Of a stretch of 64,000 nucleotides of DNA, positions 27,476 through 36,928 are shown one piece after another. Numbering within the stretch: position 1 is the stretch's first letter; the number at the start of each line of letters is the position of its first letter. Both the position numbers and the translations under genes were made by a program. Source of the stretch: Streptomyces tubercidicus (GTDB lineage Bacteria > Actinomycetota > Actinomycetes > Streptomycetales > Streptomycetaceae); assembly GCF_027497495.1 (NCBI RefSeq), contig NZ_CP114205.1, positions 6,758,001-6,822,000 of the forward strand, in the 5' to 3' direction. The notes beneath the pieces are model-generated. The model did no database searches, was not told the DNA's origin, and was given only the letters and a program-made list of their open reading frames with translations.

Positions 27476-30144
27476 TGGAGTCGGCTGAAATCCGCCGCCG
27501 CTGGCTGCGCTTCTTCGAGGAGCGCGGGCACACCGTCGTGCCGTCGGCGTCGCTCATCGCGGACGACCCGACGCTGCTGCTCGTCAACGCGGGCATGGTC
27601 CCCTTCAAGCCGTACTTCCTCGGTGAGGTCAAGCCGCCCGCCCCGCGCGCCACCAGCGTGCAGAAGTGCGTGCGTACGCCGGACATCGAAGAGGTCGGCA
27701 AGACCACCCGGCACGGCACGTTCTTCCAGATGTGCGGCAACTTCTCCTTCGGCGACTACTTCAAGGAAGGCGCCATCAAGTACGCCTGGGAGCTGCTGAC
27801 CGGCTCCCAGGCCGACGGTGGCTACGGCCTCGACCCGGAGAAGCTCTGGATCACCGTCTACCTCGACGACGACGAGGCCGAGCGCATCTGGCACGAGGTC
27901 GTCGGGGTGCCCAAGGAGCGCATCCAGCGCCTGGGCAAGAAGGAGAACTACTGGTCCATGGGCGTCCCGGGCCCCTGCGGACCGTGCTCCGAGATCAACT
28001 ACGACCGCGGCCCCGAGTTCGGCATCGAGGGCGGCCCGGCCGTCAACGACGAGCGGTATGTGGAGATCTGGAACCTGGTCTTCATGCAGTACGAGCGCGG
28101 CGCGGGCACGAGCAAGGAGGACTTCGAGATCCTCGGCGAGCTGCCCAGCAAGAACATCGACACCGGCCTCGGTCTTGAGCGCCTGGCGATGATCCTGCAG
28201 GACGTGCCGAACATGTACGAGACGGACACCCTGCGTGTCGTCATCGACAAGGCCACCGAGCTCTCCGGTGTGCGCTACGGCGACTCCGACGCCACCGATG
28301 TCTCGCTCCGCGTCGTCGCCGACCACATCCGTACGTCCACGATGCTCATCGGCGACGGCGTCACCCCCGGCAACGAGGGCCGTGGCTACGTCCTGCGCCG
28401 CATCATGCGCCGCGCCATCCGCAACATGCGGCTGCTGGGCGCCAGCGGGCTGGTCGTCGGCGAGCTGCTGGACGTGGTCATCAAGACCATGGGCCAGCAG
28501 TACCCGGAGCTGCTGGAGGACCGCCGCCGCATCGAGACGGTCGCCCTCGCCGAGGAGGCCGCCTTCGTCAAGACGCTGAAGGCCGGCACCAACATCCTCG
28601 ACACCGCCGTGACGGACACCAAGTCCGCCGGCTCCACGGTCCTGCCCGGCGACAAGGCCTTCCTGCTCCACGACACCTGGGGCTTCCCGATCGACCTCAC
28701 CCTCGAAATGGCCGCAGAACAGGGCCTGTCGGTGGACGAGGACGGCTTCCGCCGCCTGATGAAGGAGCAGCGGGAGCGCGCCAAGGCCGACGCCCAGGCC
28801 AAGAAGAGCGGCCACGCCGACCTGTCGGCCTACCGCGAGGTCGCCGACAAGTCCGGCAGCACGGAGTTCACCGGCTACAGCGCCACCGAGGGCGAGTCCA
28901 CCGTCGTCGGCCTCCTGGTCAACGGCGCCCCGGCCCCCGCCGCCCACGAGGGCGACGAGGTCGAGGTCGTGCTGGACCGCACCCCGTTCTACGCCGAGGG
29001 CGGCGGCCAGCTCGCCGACAGCGGCAAGATCAAGCTGGACTCCGGCGCCGTCGTCGAGGTCCGTGACGTCCAGCAGCCGGTGCCCGGTGTCACGGTCCAC
29101 AAGGGCGTCGTCCAGGTCGGCGAGGTGGTGCTCGGCTCCGCCGCGTACGCCACCATCGACGTCACCCGTCGGCGCGCCATCGCCCGCGCCCACAGCGCCA
29201 CCCACCTCACCCACCAGGCGCTGCGTGACGCTCTCGGCCCGACGGCCGCGCAGGCCGGCTCGGAGAACTCCCCGGGCCGCTTCCGCTTCGACTTCGGCTC
29301 GCCGGCCGCCGTGCCCGGCGGGGTCCTCACGGACGTCGAGCAGAAGATCAACGAGGTGCTCTCCCGTGAGCTCGATGTGCATGCCGAGGTCATGAGCATG
29401 GAGGACGCCAAGAAGCAGGGCGCCATCGCCGAATTCGGTGAGAAGTACGGCGACCGTGTCCGGGTCGTCACCATCGGCGACTTCTCCAAGGAGCTGTGCG
29501 GCGGCACCCACGTCCACAACACCGCCCAGCTGGGCCTGGTGAAGCTGCTCGGCGAATCGTCCATCGGCTCCGGTGTGCGCCGGGTCGAGGCCCTGGTCGG
29601 CGTGGACGCGTACAAGTTCCTGGCCCGTGAGCACACCGTCGTCTCGCAGCTCACCGAGCTGGTCAAGGGCCGCCCGGAGGAGCTGCCGGAGAAGATCTCC
29701 GGTGTCCTGGCCAAGCTGAAGGACGCCGAGAAGGAGATCGAGAAGTTCCGCGCCGAGAAGGTGCTGCAGGCCGCCGCGGGGCTGGCCGAGGGCGCCAAGG
29801 ACGTGCGCGGGGTGGCGCTGGCCGCCGGGCAGGTCCCGGACGGCACCTCCGCCGACGATCTGCGCAAGCTGGTGCTGGACGTCCGCGGCCGGATCCAGGG
29901 TGACCGCGCCGCCGTCGTGGCGCTGTTCTCGGTCGCCAACGGCCGCCCGGTGACGGTGATCGCCACCAACGAGGCCGCCCGCGAGCGCGGCATCAAGGCC
30001 GGTGACCTGGTCCGTACCGCCGCCAAGACGCTCGGCGGCGGTGGCGGCGGCAAGCCGGACGTCGCCCAGGGCGGCGGTCAGAACCCCGCCGCGGTGCCCG
30101 AGGCCATCGAGGCCGTCGAGCGCCTCGTCGCCGAGGCGGCCTGA
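27475..30144 (+). CDS. alaS: Alanyl-tRNA synthetase
   Basis: An 889-residue enzyme with the full bacterial layout. The class II catalytic core (MESAEIRRRWLRFFEERGHTVVPS, NAGMVPFKPYF, RHGTFFQMCGNFSFGDYF) is followed by the tRNA-recognition domain. The editing domain carries the zinc-binding HSATH (HxxxH) and CGGTH motifs, and the C-terminal coiled-coil plus C-Ala domain ends in a glycine-rich GGGGGGKPDVAQGGG. It charges tRNA-Ala and hydrolyses Ser- and Gly-tRNA-Ala. The ATG overlaps the preceding stop; ruvX begins 5 bp after. Confidence 0.98.
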   Translation: MESAEIRRRWLRFFEERGHTVVPSASLIADDPTLLLVNAGMVPFKPYFLGEVKPPAPRATSVQKCVRTPDIEEVGKTTRHGTFFQMCGNFSFGDYFKEGAIKYAWELLTGSQADGGYGLDPEKLWITVYLDDDEAERIWHEVVGVPKERIQRLGKKENYWSMGVPGPCGPCSEINYDRGPEFGIEGGPAVNDERYVEIWNLVFMQYERGAGTSKEDFEILGELPSKNIDTGLGLERLAMILQDVPNMYETDTLRVVIDKATELSGVRYGDSDATDVSLRVVADHIRTSTMLIGDGVTPGNEGRGYVLRRIMRRAIRNMRLLGASGLVVGELLDVVIKTMGQQYPELLEDRRRIETVALAEEAAFVKTLKAGTNILDTAVTDTKSAGSTVLPGDKAFLLHDTWGFPIDLTLEMAAEQGLSVDEDGFRRLMKEQRERAKADAQAKKSGHADLSAYREVADKSGSTEFTGYSATEGESTVVGLLVNGAPAPAAHEGDEVEVVLDRTPFYAEGGGQLADSGKIKLDSGAVVEVRDVQQPVPGVTVHKGVVQVGEVVLGSAAYATIDVTRRRAIARAHSATHLTHQALRDALGPTAAQAGSENSPGRFRFDFGSPAAVPGGVLTDVEQKINEVLSRELDVHAEVMSMEDAKKQGAIAEFGEKYGDRVRVVTIGDFSKELCGGTHVHNTAQLGLVKLLGESSIGSGVRRVEALVGVDAYKFLAREHTVVSQLTELVKGRPEELPEKISGVLAKLKDAEKEIEKFRAEKVLQAAAGLAEGAKDVRGVALAAGQVPDGTSADDLRKLVLDVRGRIQGDRAAVVALFSVANGRPVTVIATNEAARERGIKAGDLVRTAAKTLGGGGGGKPDVAQGGGQNPAAVPEAIEAVERLVAEAA

Positions 30145-30149
30145 CGCGC

Positions 30150-30623
30150 GTGAGTGAGATGCGACGCGGCCGGCGCATCGCCGTGGATGTCGGGGACGCC
30201 CGTATCGGGGTCGCCTCGTGCGACCCCGACGGGGTCCTCGCCACCCCCGTCGAGACCGTGCCGGGACGTGACGTTCCGTCAGCACACCGCCGGCTCAAGG
30301 CGATCATCGAGGAGTACGAGCCCCTCGAAGTCGTGGTCGGTCTGCCCCGCTCCCTCAACGGGGGAGAGGGGCCGGCCGCGGCCAAGGTCCGGGCCTTCGC
30401 CCAGGAGATGGCCAGGAACATCGCCCCCGTAGGGGTCCGGCTGGTCGATGAGCGGATGTCGACGGTCACGGCCACCCAGGGGCTGCGGGCCTCGGGGGTC
30501 CGGAGCAAGAAGGGCCGCTCGGTGGTCGACCAGGCGGCCGCGGTGGTGATCCTGCAGAGCGCGCTGGAGACCGAACGCGTCTCCGGGGAACCTCCGGGCG
30601 AGGGCGTCGAAGTGGTCATCTGA
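30150..30623 (+). CDS. ruvX: Holliday junction resolvase-like protein RuvX (YqgF)
   Basis: A 157-residue RNase H-fold protein. The YqgF motifs are present: IAVDVGDARIGVA with the catalytic Asp, VVGLPRSLNGGEGPAA, and VDERMSTVTA. The family has been linked to pre-16S rRNA processing and junction resolution. The GTG at 30150 gives three residues more than an ATG at 30159. It follows alaS by 5 bp and precedes mltG, the normal actinobacterial order (alaS-ruvX-mltG-aroE). Confidence 0.94.
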   Translation: MSEMRRGRRIAVDVGDARIGVASCDPDGVLATPVETVPGRDVPSAHRRLKAIIEEYEPLEVVVGLPRSLNGGEGPAAAKVRAFAQEMARNIAPVGVRLVDERMSTVTATQGLRASGVRSKKGRSVVDQAAAVVILQSALETERVSGEPPGEGVEVVI

Positions 30624-30751
30624 TCGCGGTACGGTAACGTTCCGCGCGATGTGCGGCGTTCGAACAGCCGCGCGTGCAAGTAGAGGCGGACCTAGTTACC
30701 GCAAGCGCACTGCCAGGCCGGAGTGCACCGCCTCTTGGCTCTAGGGGATCG
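30624..30751 (+). promoter_or_regulatory. Structured leader upstream of mltG
   Basis: This 128-bp gap contains several nested inverted repeats: CGGTAAC with GTTACCG, GCGGC(GTTCGAACA)GCCGC, and GAGGCGG with CCGCCTC, then AGGGGAT as ribosome-binding site. The arrangement suggests a folded 5' leader, but it matched no riboswitch consensus I could recall, and no promoter was identified. Confidence 0.4.
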
Positions 30752-32425
30752 ATGACCGAGTATGGCCGGGGCTATAGCTCCGAACCGTGGCATCCCGAGG
30801 ACCCGCTCTACGGAGACCAGGGTTCCTCCAGAGGCCAGGAGCAGCAGCCTCAGTGGGACGGACAGCAGGCCCACCGGTATCCCCAGCAGGCTGACCCATA
30901 TGCCCAGCAGCAGTACAACGGCGGCTGGGACGGTTCGCAGGGCGGGCAGCTGCCCTACGACCCGTACGACCCCTACGGGCAGCAGCCGCCGGCCGACCCG
31001 TACGGCGGGGGCGGACCCGACCACTACGCGGCTCCGGAGGCCTATCCGCCGCCGCAGCACCCGCATCCGCCGCAGCAGGCCCAGCAGCCCCCGCAGGGGA
31101 TGCGGCAGCAACAGCAGTACCAGCAGCCGCCGCACCCCCAGCAGGGGGAGCCCTACTACGACGAGGGCACCCGCGCCGACGACGACTGGCGGGCCGGGCC
31201 GGAGCCGCATGAGCCGGAGCCGCGCGAGCCGGAGCACGCGTTCTTCGCGGACCGCGGTGAGGACGACGACCGTGACGACGCCGACCCGCGCGAGGAGCGC
31301 CGGGGCGGCCGTGAGCGGCGCGGCAAGAAGACCAAGAAGAACAAACGGCGCAGCGGTCGGGCCTGCCTGGTCGTGACCCTGTTCTTCGCCGGAGCGGTCG
31401 GCACCGTCGGCTATTTCGGCTATGACTTCATCGTGAGCCACTTCGGCTCGGCCCCCGACTACGAGGGCGACGGCACCGGCGATGTCCAGGTCGATATCCC
31501 GGAGAACTCCACGATCCTGCAAATGGGTCTGGCCCTGAAGCAGGCAGGCGTGATCAAGAGCGCCGACGCGTTCTCCGAGGCGGCCGTCGACAGCAAGAAG
31601 GACAAAATCCTGCAGCCGGGGACGTATTCCCTGCGCAAGCGCATGTCCGCGGCCTCGGCCATCGAGCTGATGGTGAACCCCAAGAGCCGCAACGGCCTCA
31701 CGATCCGTGAAGGGCTGCGCTCCGCCGACGTCTACAAGCTCATCGACAAAAAGCTTCACCTCAAGACGGGCACGACCAAGGACGTCGCCGAGACCGACGC
31801 CAAGAGCCTCGGGCTGCCTTCGTGGGCCAAGGACTCCCCGAAGACAAAGGACCCGCTGGAGGGATTCCTCTACCCGTCGACCTACAGCGTCGGGGAAAAG
31901 GCCAAGCCGGCCGCGGTCCTGAAGCAGATGGTGACGCGGGCGAACCAGGTGTACGCGAGGTACGACCTGGAGGGCAATGCGCAGAAGCTGCACCTCGAAT
32001 CGCCGATGCAGCTGCTCACCGTCGCCAGCCTCACCCAGGCCGAGGGCAAGTACAAGCACGACTTCGTCAAGGTCGCCCGGGTCGTCTACAACCGCCTCAA
32101 GCCGAACAACACCGAGACCTACGGTCTGCTCGATTTCGACTCGACGGTGAATTACGCCAGGTCCAAGAGCACCCTGGACACCGGATCCGTCGACGATCTG
32201 CGGCACTTCAACGATCCCTACAACACCTACAAGTTCAAGGGACTGCCGCCGGGGCCGATCGGCAACCCGGGCGAAGAGGCGCTGCGCTCGGCCATCAAGC
32301 CGGCCAAGGGCAACTGGTACTACTTCGTCTCGATCAATCCGGAAAAGACGCTGTTCGCCGAGACGAACGAGCAGCATGAACGCAACCGCCGCATTTACCT
32401 CAAGGAACAAGAGAAGAACAAGTAA
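30752..32425 (+). CDS. mltG: Endolytic murein transglycosylase MltG
   Basis: A 557-residue membrane enzyme that cleaves nascent glycan strands and is thought to set their length. Residues 1-200 are a long Gln/Pro/Tyr/Asp-rich cytoplasmic region, far longer than in E. coli. One membrane helix (about 204-226, ACLVVTLFFAGAVGTVGYFGYDF) is followed by the YceG/MltG domain. The likely catalytic glutamate is E431 in ASLTQAEGKYKHDF, followed by VARVVYNRL. ATG 30752 is the first start with an upstream AGGGGAT. The stop overlaps the aroE ATG (TAATG). Confidence 0.94.
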   Translation: MTEYGRGYSSEPWHPEDPLYGDQGSSRGQEQQPQWDGQQAHRYPQQADPYAQQQYNGGWDGSQGGQLPYDPYDPYGQQPPADPYGGGGPDHYAAPEAYPPPQHPHPPQQAQQPPQGMRQQQQYQQPPHPQQGEPYYDEGTRADDDWRAGPEPHEPEPREPEHAFFADRGEDDDRDDADPREERRGGRERRGKKTKKNKRRSGRACLVVTLFFAGAVGTVGYFGYDFIVSHFGSAPDYEGDGTGDVQVDIPENSTILQMGLALKQAGVIKSADAFSEAAVDSKKDKILQPGTYSLRKRMSAASAIELMVNPKSRNGLTIREGLRSADVYKLIDKKLHLKTGTTKDVAETDAKSLGLPSWAKDSPKTKDPLEGFLYPSTYSVGEKAKPAAVLKQMVTRANQVYARYDLEGNAQKLHLESPMQLLTVASLTQAEGKYKHDFVKVARVVYNRLKPNNTETYGLLDFDSTVNYARSKSTLDTGSVDDLRHFNDPYNTYKFKGLPPGPIGNPGEEALRSAIKPAKGNWYYFVSINPEKTLFAETNEQHERNRRIYLKEQEKNK

Positions 32426-33252
32426 TGAGCGCCACCCGTCGGGCTGCGGTACTCGGCTCCCCGATCGCCCACTCCCTCTCCCCGGTACTTCACCGCGCCG
32501 CCTACGCGGAACTGGGGCTGGGGGACTGGGCGTACGACCGCTACGAAATCGACGAGGCGGCGCTGCCCGGCTTTCTGGAAAAGCTCGGCCCCGAATGGGC
32601 GGGCCTCTCGCTGACCATGCCGCTCAAGCGCGCGGTGATTCCGCTGCTCGACGAGATCAGCGCCACCGCGGCCTCCGTCGAGGCGGTGAACACCGTCGTC
32701 CTCACCTCCGACGGCCGCCGGGCCGGTGACAACACCGATATCCCCGGCATGATCGCCGCACTGGAGGAGCGCGGGGTGCGGCAGGTCGAGAGGGCCTCGG
32801 TGCTGGGGGCCGGAGCCACCGCGTCCTCGGCGCTCGCCGCGCTCTCCCGGATCTGCACCGGCGAGGTCACCGCGTATGTCCGCAGCGCGGCGCGCGCCGA
32901 CGAGATGCGCGGCTGGGGCGAGCGGCTCGGGGTCACGGTCCGCACCGCCGCCTGGGAGGACGCCGCCGCGGCCTTCGAGGCGCCGCTGACCATCGCCACC
33001 ACCCCGGCGGGGACCACCGACGCCCTCGCCGCCGCCGTCCCCGACCGGCCCGGCACGCTCTTCGATGTGCTCTACGAGCCCTGGCCGACGGCGCTGGCCA
33101 CGGCCTGGGCCGAGCGCTGCGGCGCCGTGGTCGGCGGCCTGGACCTCCTGGTCCACCAGGCCGTCCTCCAGGTGGAGCGGATGACGGGGTGCGCTCCGGC
33201 GCCGCTGGCCGCGATGCGCGCGGCGGGCGAGGCGGCGCTGGCGGCCCGCTGA
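32425..33252 (+). CDS. aroE: Shikimate dehydrogenase
   Basis: A 275-residue enzyme reducing 3-dehydroshikimate to shikimate with NADPH. Visible motifs are the substrate-binding GSPIAHSLSPVLHRAAY, the catalytic lysine in LTMPLKR, NTDIPGM, and the dinucleotide-binding VLGAGATASSAL. The ATG overlaps the mltG stop by one base. A 146-bp gap with no recognisable promoter follows before aroC. Confidence 0.95.
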   Translation: MSATRRAAVLGSPIAHSLSPVLHRAAYAELGLGDWAYDRYEIDEAALPGFLEKLGPEWAGLSLTMPLKRAVIPLLDEISATAASVEAVNTVVLTSDGRRAGDNTDIPGMIAALEERGVRQVERASVLGAGATASSALAALSRICTGEVTAYVRSAARADEMRGWGERLGVTVRTAAWEDAAAAFEAPLTIATTPAGTTDALAAAVPDRPGTLFDVLYEPWPTALATAWAERCGAVVGGLDLLVHQAVLQVERMTGCAPAPLAAMRAAGEAALAAR

Positions 33253-33398
33253 CCTCCGCACCGGGCCCGTCCGCCCGGTCCGTCCCGTTCGTCCCCGCGC
33301 GCCCGGTCCGCCCCCTGGACTGGGCGCCGGCCGTCCCGCGCGACGTGGGAGGATCAGGGGGAGACCGTACGCGGATGAGCAGTACATGAGGAGCACCG

Positions 33399-34583
33399 TT
33401 GAGCAGGTTGCGCTGGCTGACGGCGGGGGAGTCGCACGGCCCCGCACTCGTGGCGACGCTGGAGGGCCTTCCGGCCGGCGTGCCCATCACCACGGAGATG
33501 GTGGCGGACGCGCTGGCGCGGCGCCGGCTCGGCTATGGCCGCGGTGCCCGGATGAAGTTCGAGCAGGACCAGGTCACCTTCCTGGGCGGGGTGCGGCACG
33601 GTCTGTCGCTGGGCTCGCCCGTCGCGATCATGGTCGGCAACACCGAGTGGCCCAAGTGGGAGCAGGTGATGGCGGCCGACCCGGTGGACCCGGAGGAGCT
33701 GGCCGCGCTGGCCCGTAACGCGCCGCTGACCCGTCCCCGCCCCGGCCACGCCGATCTCGCCGGTATGCAGAAGTACGGCTTCGACGAGGCCCGCCCCATC
33801 CTGGAGCGCGCCTCCGCCCGCGAGACCGCCGCCCGGGTCGCCCTCGGCACGGTCGCCCGCTCCTTCCTCAAGGAGACGGCCGGTATCGAGATCGTCTCGC
33901 ACGTGGTCGAGCTGGCCGCGGCCAAGGCCCCGTACGGCGTCCTCCCGAAGCCCTCCGACGTCGAGCGGCTGGACGCCGACCCGGTGCGCTGCCTGGACGC
34001 GGACGCGAGCGAGGCGATGGTCGCCGAGATCGACCAGGCCCACAAGGACGGCGACACCCTTGGCGGGGTCGTCGAGGTGCTGGCCTACGGTGTGCCGGTG
34101 GGCCTCGGCTCGCATGTGCACTGGGACCGCCGTCTGGACGCCCGGCTGGCCGCCGCCCTCATGGGCATCCAGGCCATCAAGGGCGTCGAGGTCGGCGACG
34201 GCTTCGACCTGGCGCGGGTGCCGGGCTCGAAGGCCCATGACGAGATCCTCTCGACCGACGACGGCATCCGCCGCAGCTCGGGCCGCTCCGGCGGCACCGA
34301 GGGCGGGCTGACGACCGGCGAGCTGCTGCGGGTGCGCGCCGCGATGAAGCCGATCGCCACGGTGCCGAAGGCGCTGGCGACCATCGATGTGAGCACCGGC
34401 GAGGCGGCCAAGGCGCACCACCAGCGCTCGGACGTCTGCGCGGTGCCGGCCGCGGGCATCGTCGCCGAGGCGATGGTGGCCCTGGTGCTGGCGGACGCGG
34501 TGGTGGAGAAGTTCGGCGGCGACAGCGTGCCGGAGACCCGCCGCAACGTGCGGACCTTCCTCGACAACCTGGCGATCAAGTGA
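33399..34583 (+). CDS. aroC: Chorismate synthase
   Basis: A 394-residue FMN-dependent enzyme converting EPSP to chorismate, the last step of the shikimate pathway. Family signatures are LTAGESHGPALVA, RHGLSLGSPVAI, RPGHADLAGMQKYGFDEARPILERASARETAARVA, and RRSSGRSGGTEGGLTTGE. Translation starts at TTG 33399 preceded by GAGGAG. The stop overlaps the aroK GTG (GTGA), the first of three 4-base overlaps that chain aroC-aroK-aroB-aroQ. Confidence 0.97.
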   Translation: MSRLRWLTAGESHGPALVATLEGLPAGVPITTEMVADALARRRLGYGRGARMKFEQDQVTFLGGVRHGLSLGSPVAIMVGNTEWPKWEQVMAADPVDPEELAALARNAPLTRPRPGHADLAGMQKYGFDEARPILERASARETAARVALGTVARSFLKETAGIEIVSHVVELAAAKAPYGVLPKPSDVERLDADPVRCLDADASEAMVAEIDQAHKDGDTLGGVVEVLAYGVPVGLGSHVHWDRRLDARLAAALMGIQAIKGVEVGDGFDLARVPGSKAHDEILSTDDGIRRSSGRSGGTEGGLTTGELLRVRAAMKPIATVPKALATIDVSTGEAAKAHHQRSDVCAVPAAGIVAEAMVALVLADAVVEKFGGDSVPETRRNVRTFLDNLAIK

Positions 34584-35137
34584 CGTCCCCGGTCGTCGTC
34601 CTGATCGGCCCGCCCGGGGCCGGCAAGTCGACGGTGGGCGCACTACTGGCCGAGCGGCTGGGCGTCGGGTACCGGGACACCGACGCCGATATCGTCGCCA
34701 CGGCCGGCCGGCCGATCGCCGAGATCTTCATCGACGAGGGCGAGCCGTACTTCCGCGACCTGGAACGGGCCGCGGTACGTGACGCGCTCGACGGCCACCC
34801 GGGAGTGCTCGCGCTCGGCGGCGGCGCGATCCTCGACGAGGGCACCCGCAAGCTGCTGACCGGGCTGCCGGTGGTCTTCCTGGATGTCCAGCTCGCGGAC
34901 GCCGTCAAGCGGGTGGGCCTCGACGCGCCCCGCCCGCTGCTGGCCGTCAATCCGCGCAAGCAGTGGCGCGAGCTGATGGAGCGCCGCCGTCCGCTGTACA
35001 CCGAGGTCGCGCGGGCCGTGATCGACACGGCGGAGCGGACCCCCGAGCAGGTCGCCGAGGCGATTCTGGACGCGTTGGAGCCAGGCCAGGCCGCGGGAGA
35101 CGCCCCGCAGGCCGCCCACAGGGAGGAACAGGCATGA
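34580..35137 (+). CDS. aroK: Shikimate kinase
   Basis: A 185-residue P-loop kinase making shikimate 3-phosphate. Walker A is GPPGAGKST (10-18). The shikimate-binding DTDADIV and the acidic IDEGEPYFRDLE are typical, as are the GGGAIL and RPLL motifs of the lid region. The last 25 residues are an unstructured extension. GTG overlaps the aroC stop and TGA overlaps the aroB ATG. Confidence 0.96.
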   Translation: MTSPVVVLIGPPGAGKSTVGALLAERLGVGYRDTDADIVATAGRPIAEIFIDEGEPYFRDLERAAVRDALDGHPGVLALGGGAILDEGTRKLLTGLPVVFLDVQLADAVKRVGLDAPRPLLAVNPRKQWRELMERRRPLYTEVARAVIDTAERTPEQVAEAILDALEPGQAAGDAPQAAHREEQA

Positions 35138-36225
35138 CGGAGCAGGCCACCCGTATCCAGGTAGGCGGCACGGCCGGCACCGATCCGTACGAGGTGCTCG
35201 TCGGGCGGCAGCTGCTCGGTGAACTGCCCGGCCTGATCGGCGACGGGGTCAAGCGGGTCGCGGTGCTGCACCCGGAGGCGCTGGCCGCCACGGGCGAGGC
35301 GCTGCGCGAGGATCTCGCCTCCCAGGGCTACGAGGCGATCGCCATCCAGCTGCCGAACGCCGAGGAGTCCAAGACCGCCGAGGTCGCGGCCTACTGCTGG
35401 AAGGCGCTCGGCCAGTCCGGCTTCACCCGCAGCGATGTGATCGTCGGGGTCGGCGGCGGTGCCACCACCGACCTGGCCGGATTCGTCGCCGCGACCTGGC
35501 TGCGCGGGGTGCGCTGGATCGCCGTACCGACCACCGTGCTCGGCATGGTGGACGCGGCCGTCGGCGGCAAGACCGGCATCAACACCGCCGAGGGCAAGAA
35601 CCTCGTCGGGGCCTTCCACCCGCCGGCCGGTGTCCTCTGCGATCTGGCCGCGCTGGACTCGCTGCCGGTGCACGACTACGTCTCCGGTCTGGCCGAGGTC
35701 ATCAAGGCCGGCTTCATCGCCGACCCGGCGATCCTCGACCTGATCGAGTCGGACCCGGAGGCCGCCAAACGCCCGGACGGCGCGCACACCGCCGAGCTGA
35801 TCGAGCGGGCGATCCGGGTCAAGGCCGAGGTGGTCTCCGCGGACCTCAAGGAGTCCGGTCTGCGGGAGATCCTCAACTACGGCCACACCCTGGCGCACGC
35901 CATCGAGAAGAACGAGCGCTACAACTGGCGGCACGGCGCGGCCGTCTCCGTCGGCATGGTCTTCGCCGCCGAACTCGGCCGGATCGCCGGCCGCCTGGAC
36001 GACGCCACCGCCGACCGGCACCGCTCCGTCCTGGAGGCCGTCGGGCTGCCGCTGACCTACCGGGGCGACCAGTGGCCCAAGCTGCTGGAGACCATGAAGG
36101 TCGACAAGAAGTCCCGCGGCGACCGGCTGCGCTTCATCGTCCTGGACGGCCTGGCCAAGCCGACCGTCCTGGAGGGCCCGGACCCGGCCATGCTGCTCGC
36201 CGCGCACGCGGAGATCGCGGCATGA
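35134..36225 (+). CDS. aroB: 3-Dehydroquinate synthase
   Basis: A 363-residue NAD- and metal-dependent enzyme converting DAHP to 3-dehydroquinate. Motifs are GVGGGATTDLAGFVAATWLRG, PTTVLGMVDAAVGGKTGIN, and the metal-binding NYGHTLAHAIE with the later WRHGAAVSVGM. ATG 35134 lies behind GGGAGGA and overlaps the aroK stop; a longer in-frame reading into aroK is not needed. It is coupled to aroQ by the same kind of overlap. Confidence 0.97.
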   Translation: MTEQATRIQVGGTAGTDPYEVLVGRQLLGELPGLIGDGVKRVAVLHPEALAATGEALREDLASQGYEAIAIQLPNAEESKTAEVAAYCWKALGQSGFTRSDVIVGVGGGATTDLAGFVAATWLRGVRWIAVPTTVLGMVDAAVGGKTGINTAEGKNLVGAFHPPAGVLCDLAALDSLPVHDYVSGLAEVIKAGFIADPAILDLIESDPEAAKRPDGAHTAELIERAIRVKAEVVSADLKESGLREILNYGHTLAHAIEKNERYNWRHGAAVSVGMVFAAELGRIAGRLDDATADRHRSVLEAVGLPLTYRGDQWPKLLETMKVDKKSRGDRLRFIVLDGLAKPTVLEGPDPAMLLAAHAEIAA

Positions 36226-36671
36226 GTGCGCAGCCCCGTCGGGTGCTCGTCCTCAACGGGCCCAACCTCGGCCGGCTGGGCTCCCGTGAGCCGGACGTCT
36301 ACGGCGCCACCTCCTACAGCGGACTGGTCGAGGAGTGCACCAGGCTCGGCAAGGAGCTGGGGTTCGCGGCCGAGGTACGGGAGACCAACGACGAGGGGGA
36401 GATGATCCGCTGGCTGCACGAGGCGGCCGACGGATCGATTCCGGTCATCATCAACCCCGGTGCCTTCACGCACTATTCGTACGGCATGCGGGACGCGGCC
36501 GCCCAGCGCACCGCCCCGCTGATCGAGGTGCATATCTCCAACCCGTACGCCCGCGAGGAGTTCCGCCACAATTCGGTCATCGCGGCCATCGCCAGCGGTA
36601 CGGTCGCCGGCTTCGGCATCGGCTCGTACCGTCTGGCGCTCCGCGCGCTGGCCGAGGAACTGAACGGCTGA
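36222..36671 (+). CDS. aroQ: 3-Dehydroquinate dehydratase, type II
   Basis: A 149-residue dodecameric type II dehydroquinase producing 3-dehydroshikimate. Motifs are LNGPNLGRLGSREPDVYG with the catalytic Tyr, INPGAFTHYSYGMRDA, the catalytic His in EVHISN, and REEFRHNS. The ATG overlaps the aroB stop. Together with aroC, aroK and aroB it completes a four-gene block; aroA is not in the window. Confidence 0.97.
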   Translation: MSAQPRRVLVLNGPNLGRLGSREPDVYGATSYSGLVEECTRLGKELGFAAEVRETNDEGEMIRWLHEAADGSIPVIINPGAFTHYSYGMRDAAAQRTAPLIEVHISNPYAREEFRHNSVIAAIASGTVAGFGIGSYRLALRALAEELNG

Positions 36672-36928
36672 CGCCCCCTCGGGCACGCCCCGGCGCCCTG
36701 GCCGTTTCCGCAGCGAGCGCCGGGGACAAGGGACCACCGGCCGCGTCCGGGAGGGTACCGTTCGCTCCAGCACCAGCCACGCCGACGGCTGTGGGACACA
36801 ACGGCCCCTCCGGGCCGGTGGGTTGCCGCACGGGGCGCCGGGCAGCCGAGCCCGGTGCCCGGGGCACCACCCGGCGTGCGCCGGGGAGCACCGCACCACG
36901 TCGACCGCACGAGACGGAGAGCCACCGG
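36672..36928 (+). other. Intergenic region after aroQ
   Basis: A 257-bp gap with no frame that looks coding. It may carry the start signals of the kinase-like gene downstream, for which GGAGA at about 36915 is the ribosome-binding site. No clear promoter or hairpin was picked out. Confidence 0.3.

Noticed and set aside
26980..30285. Minus-strand open frame of 1101 codons opposite alaS
   Set aside because: A shadow of alaS with biased composition and no domain.
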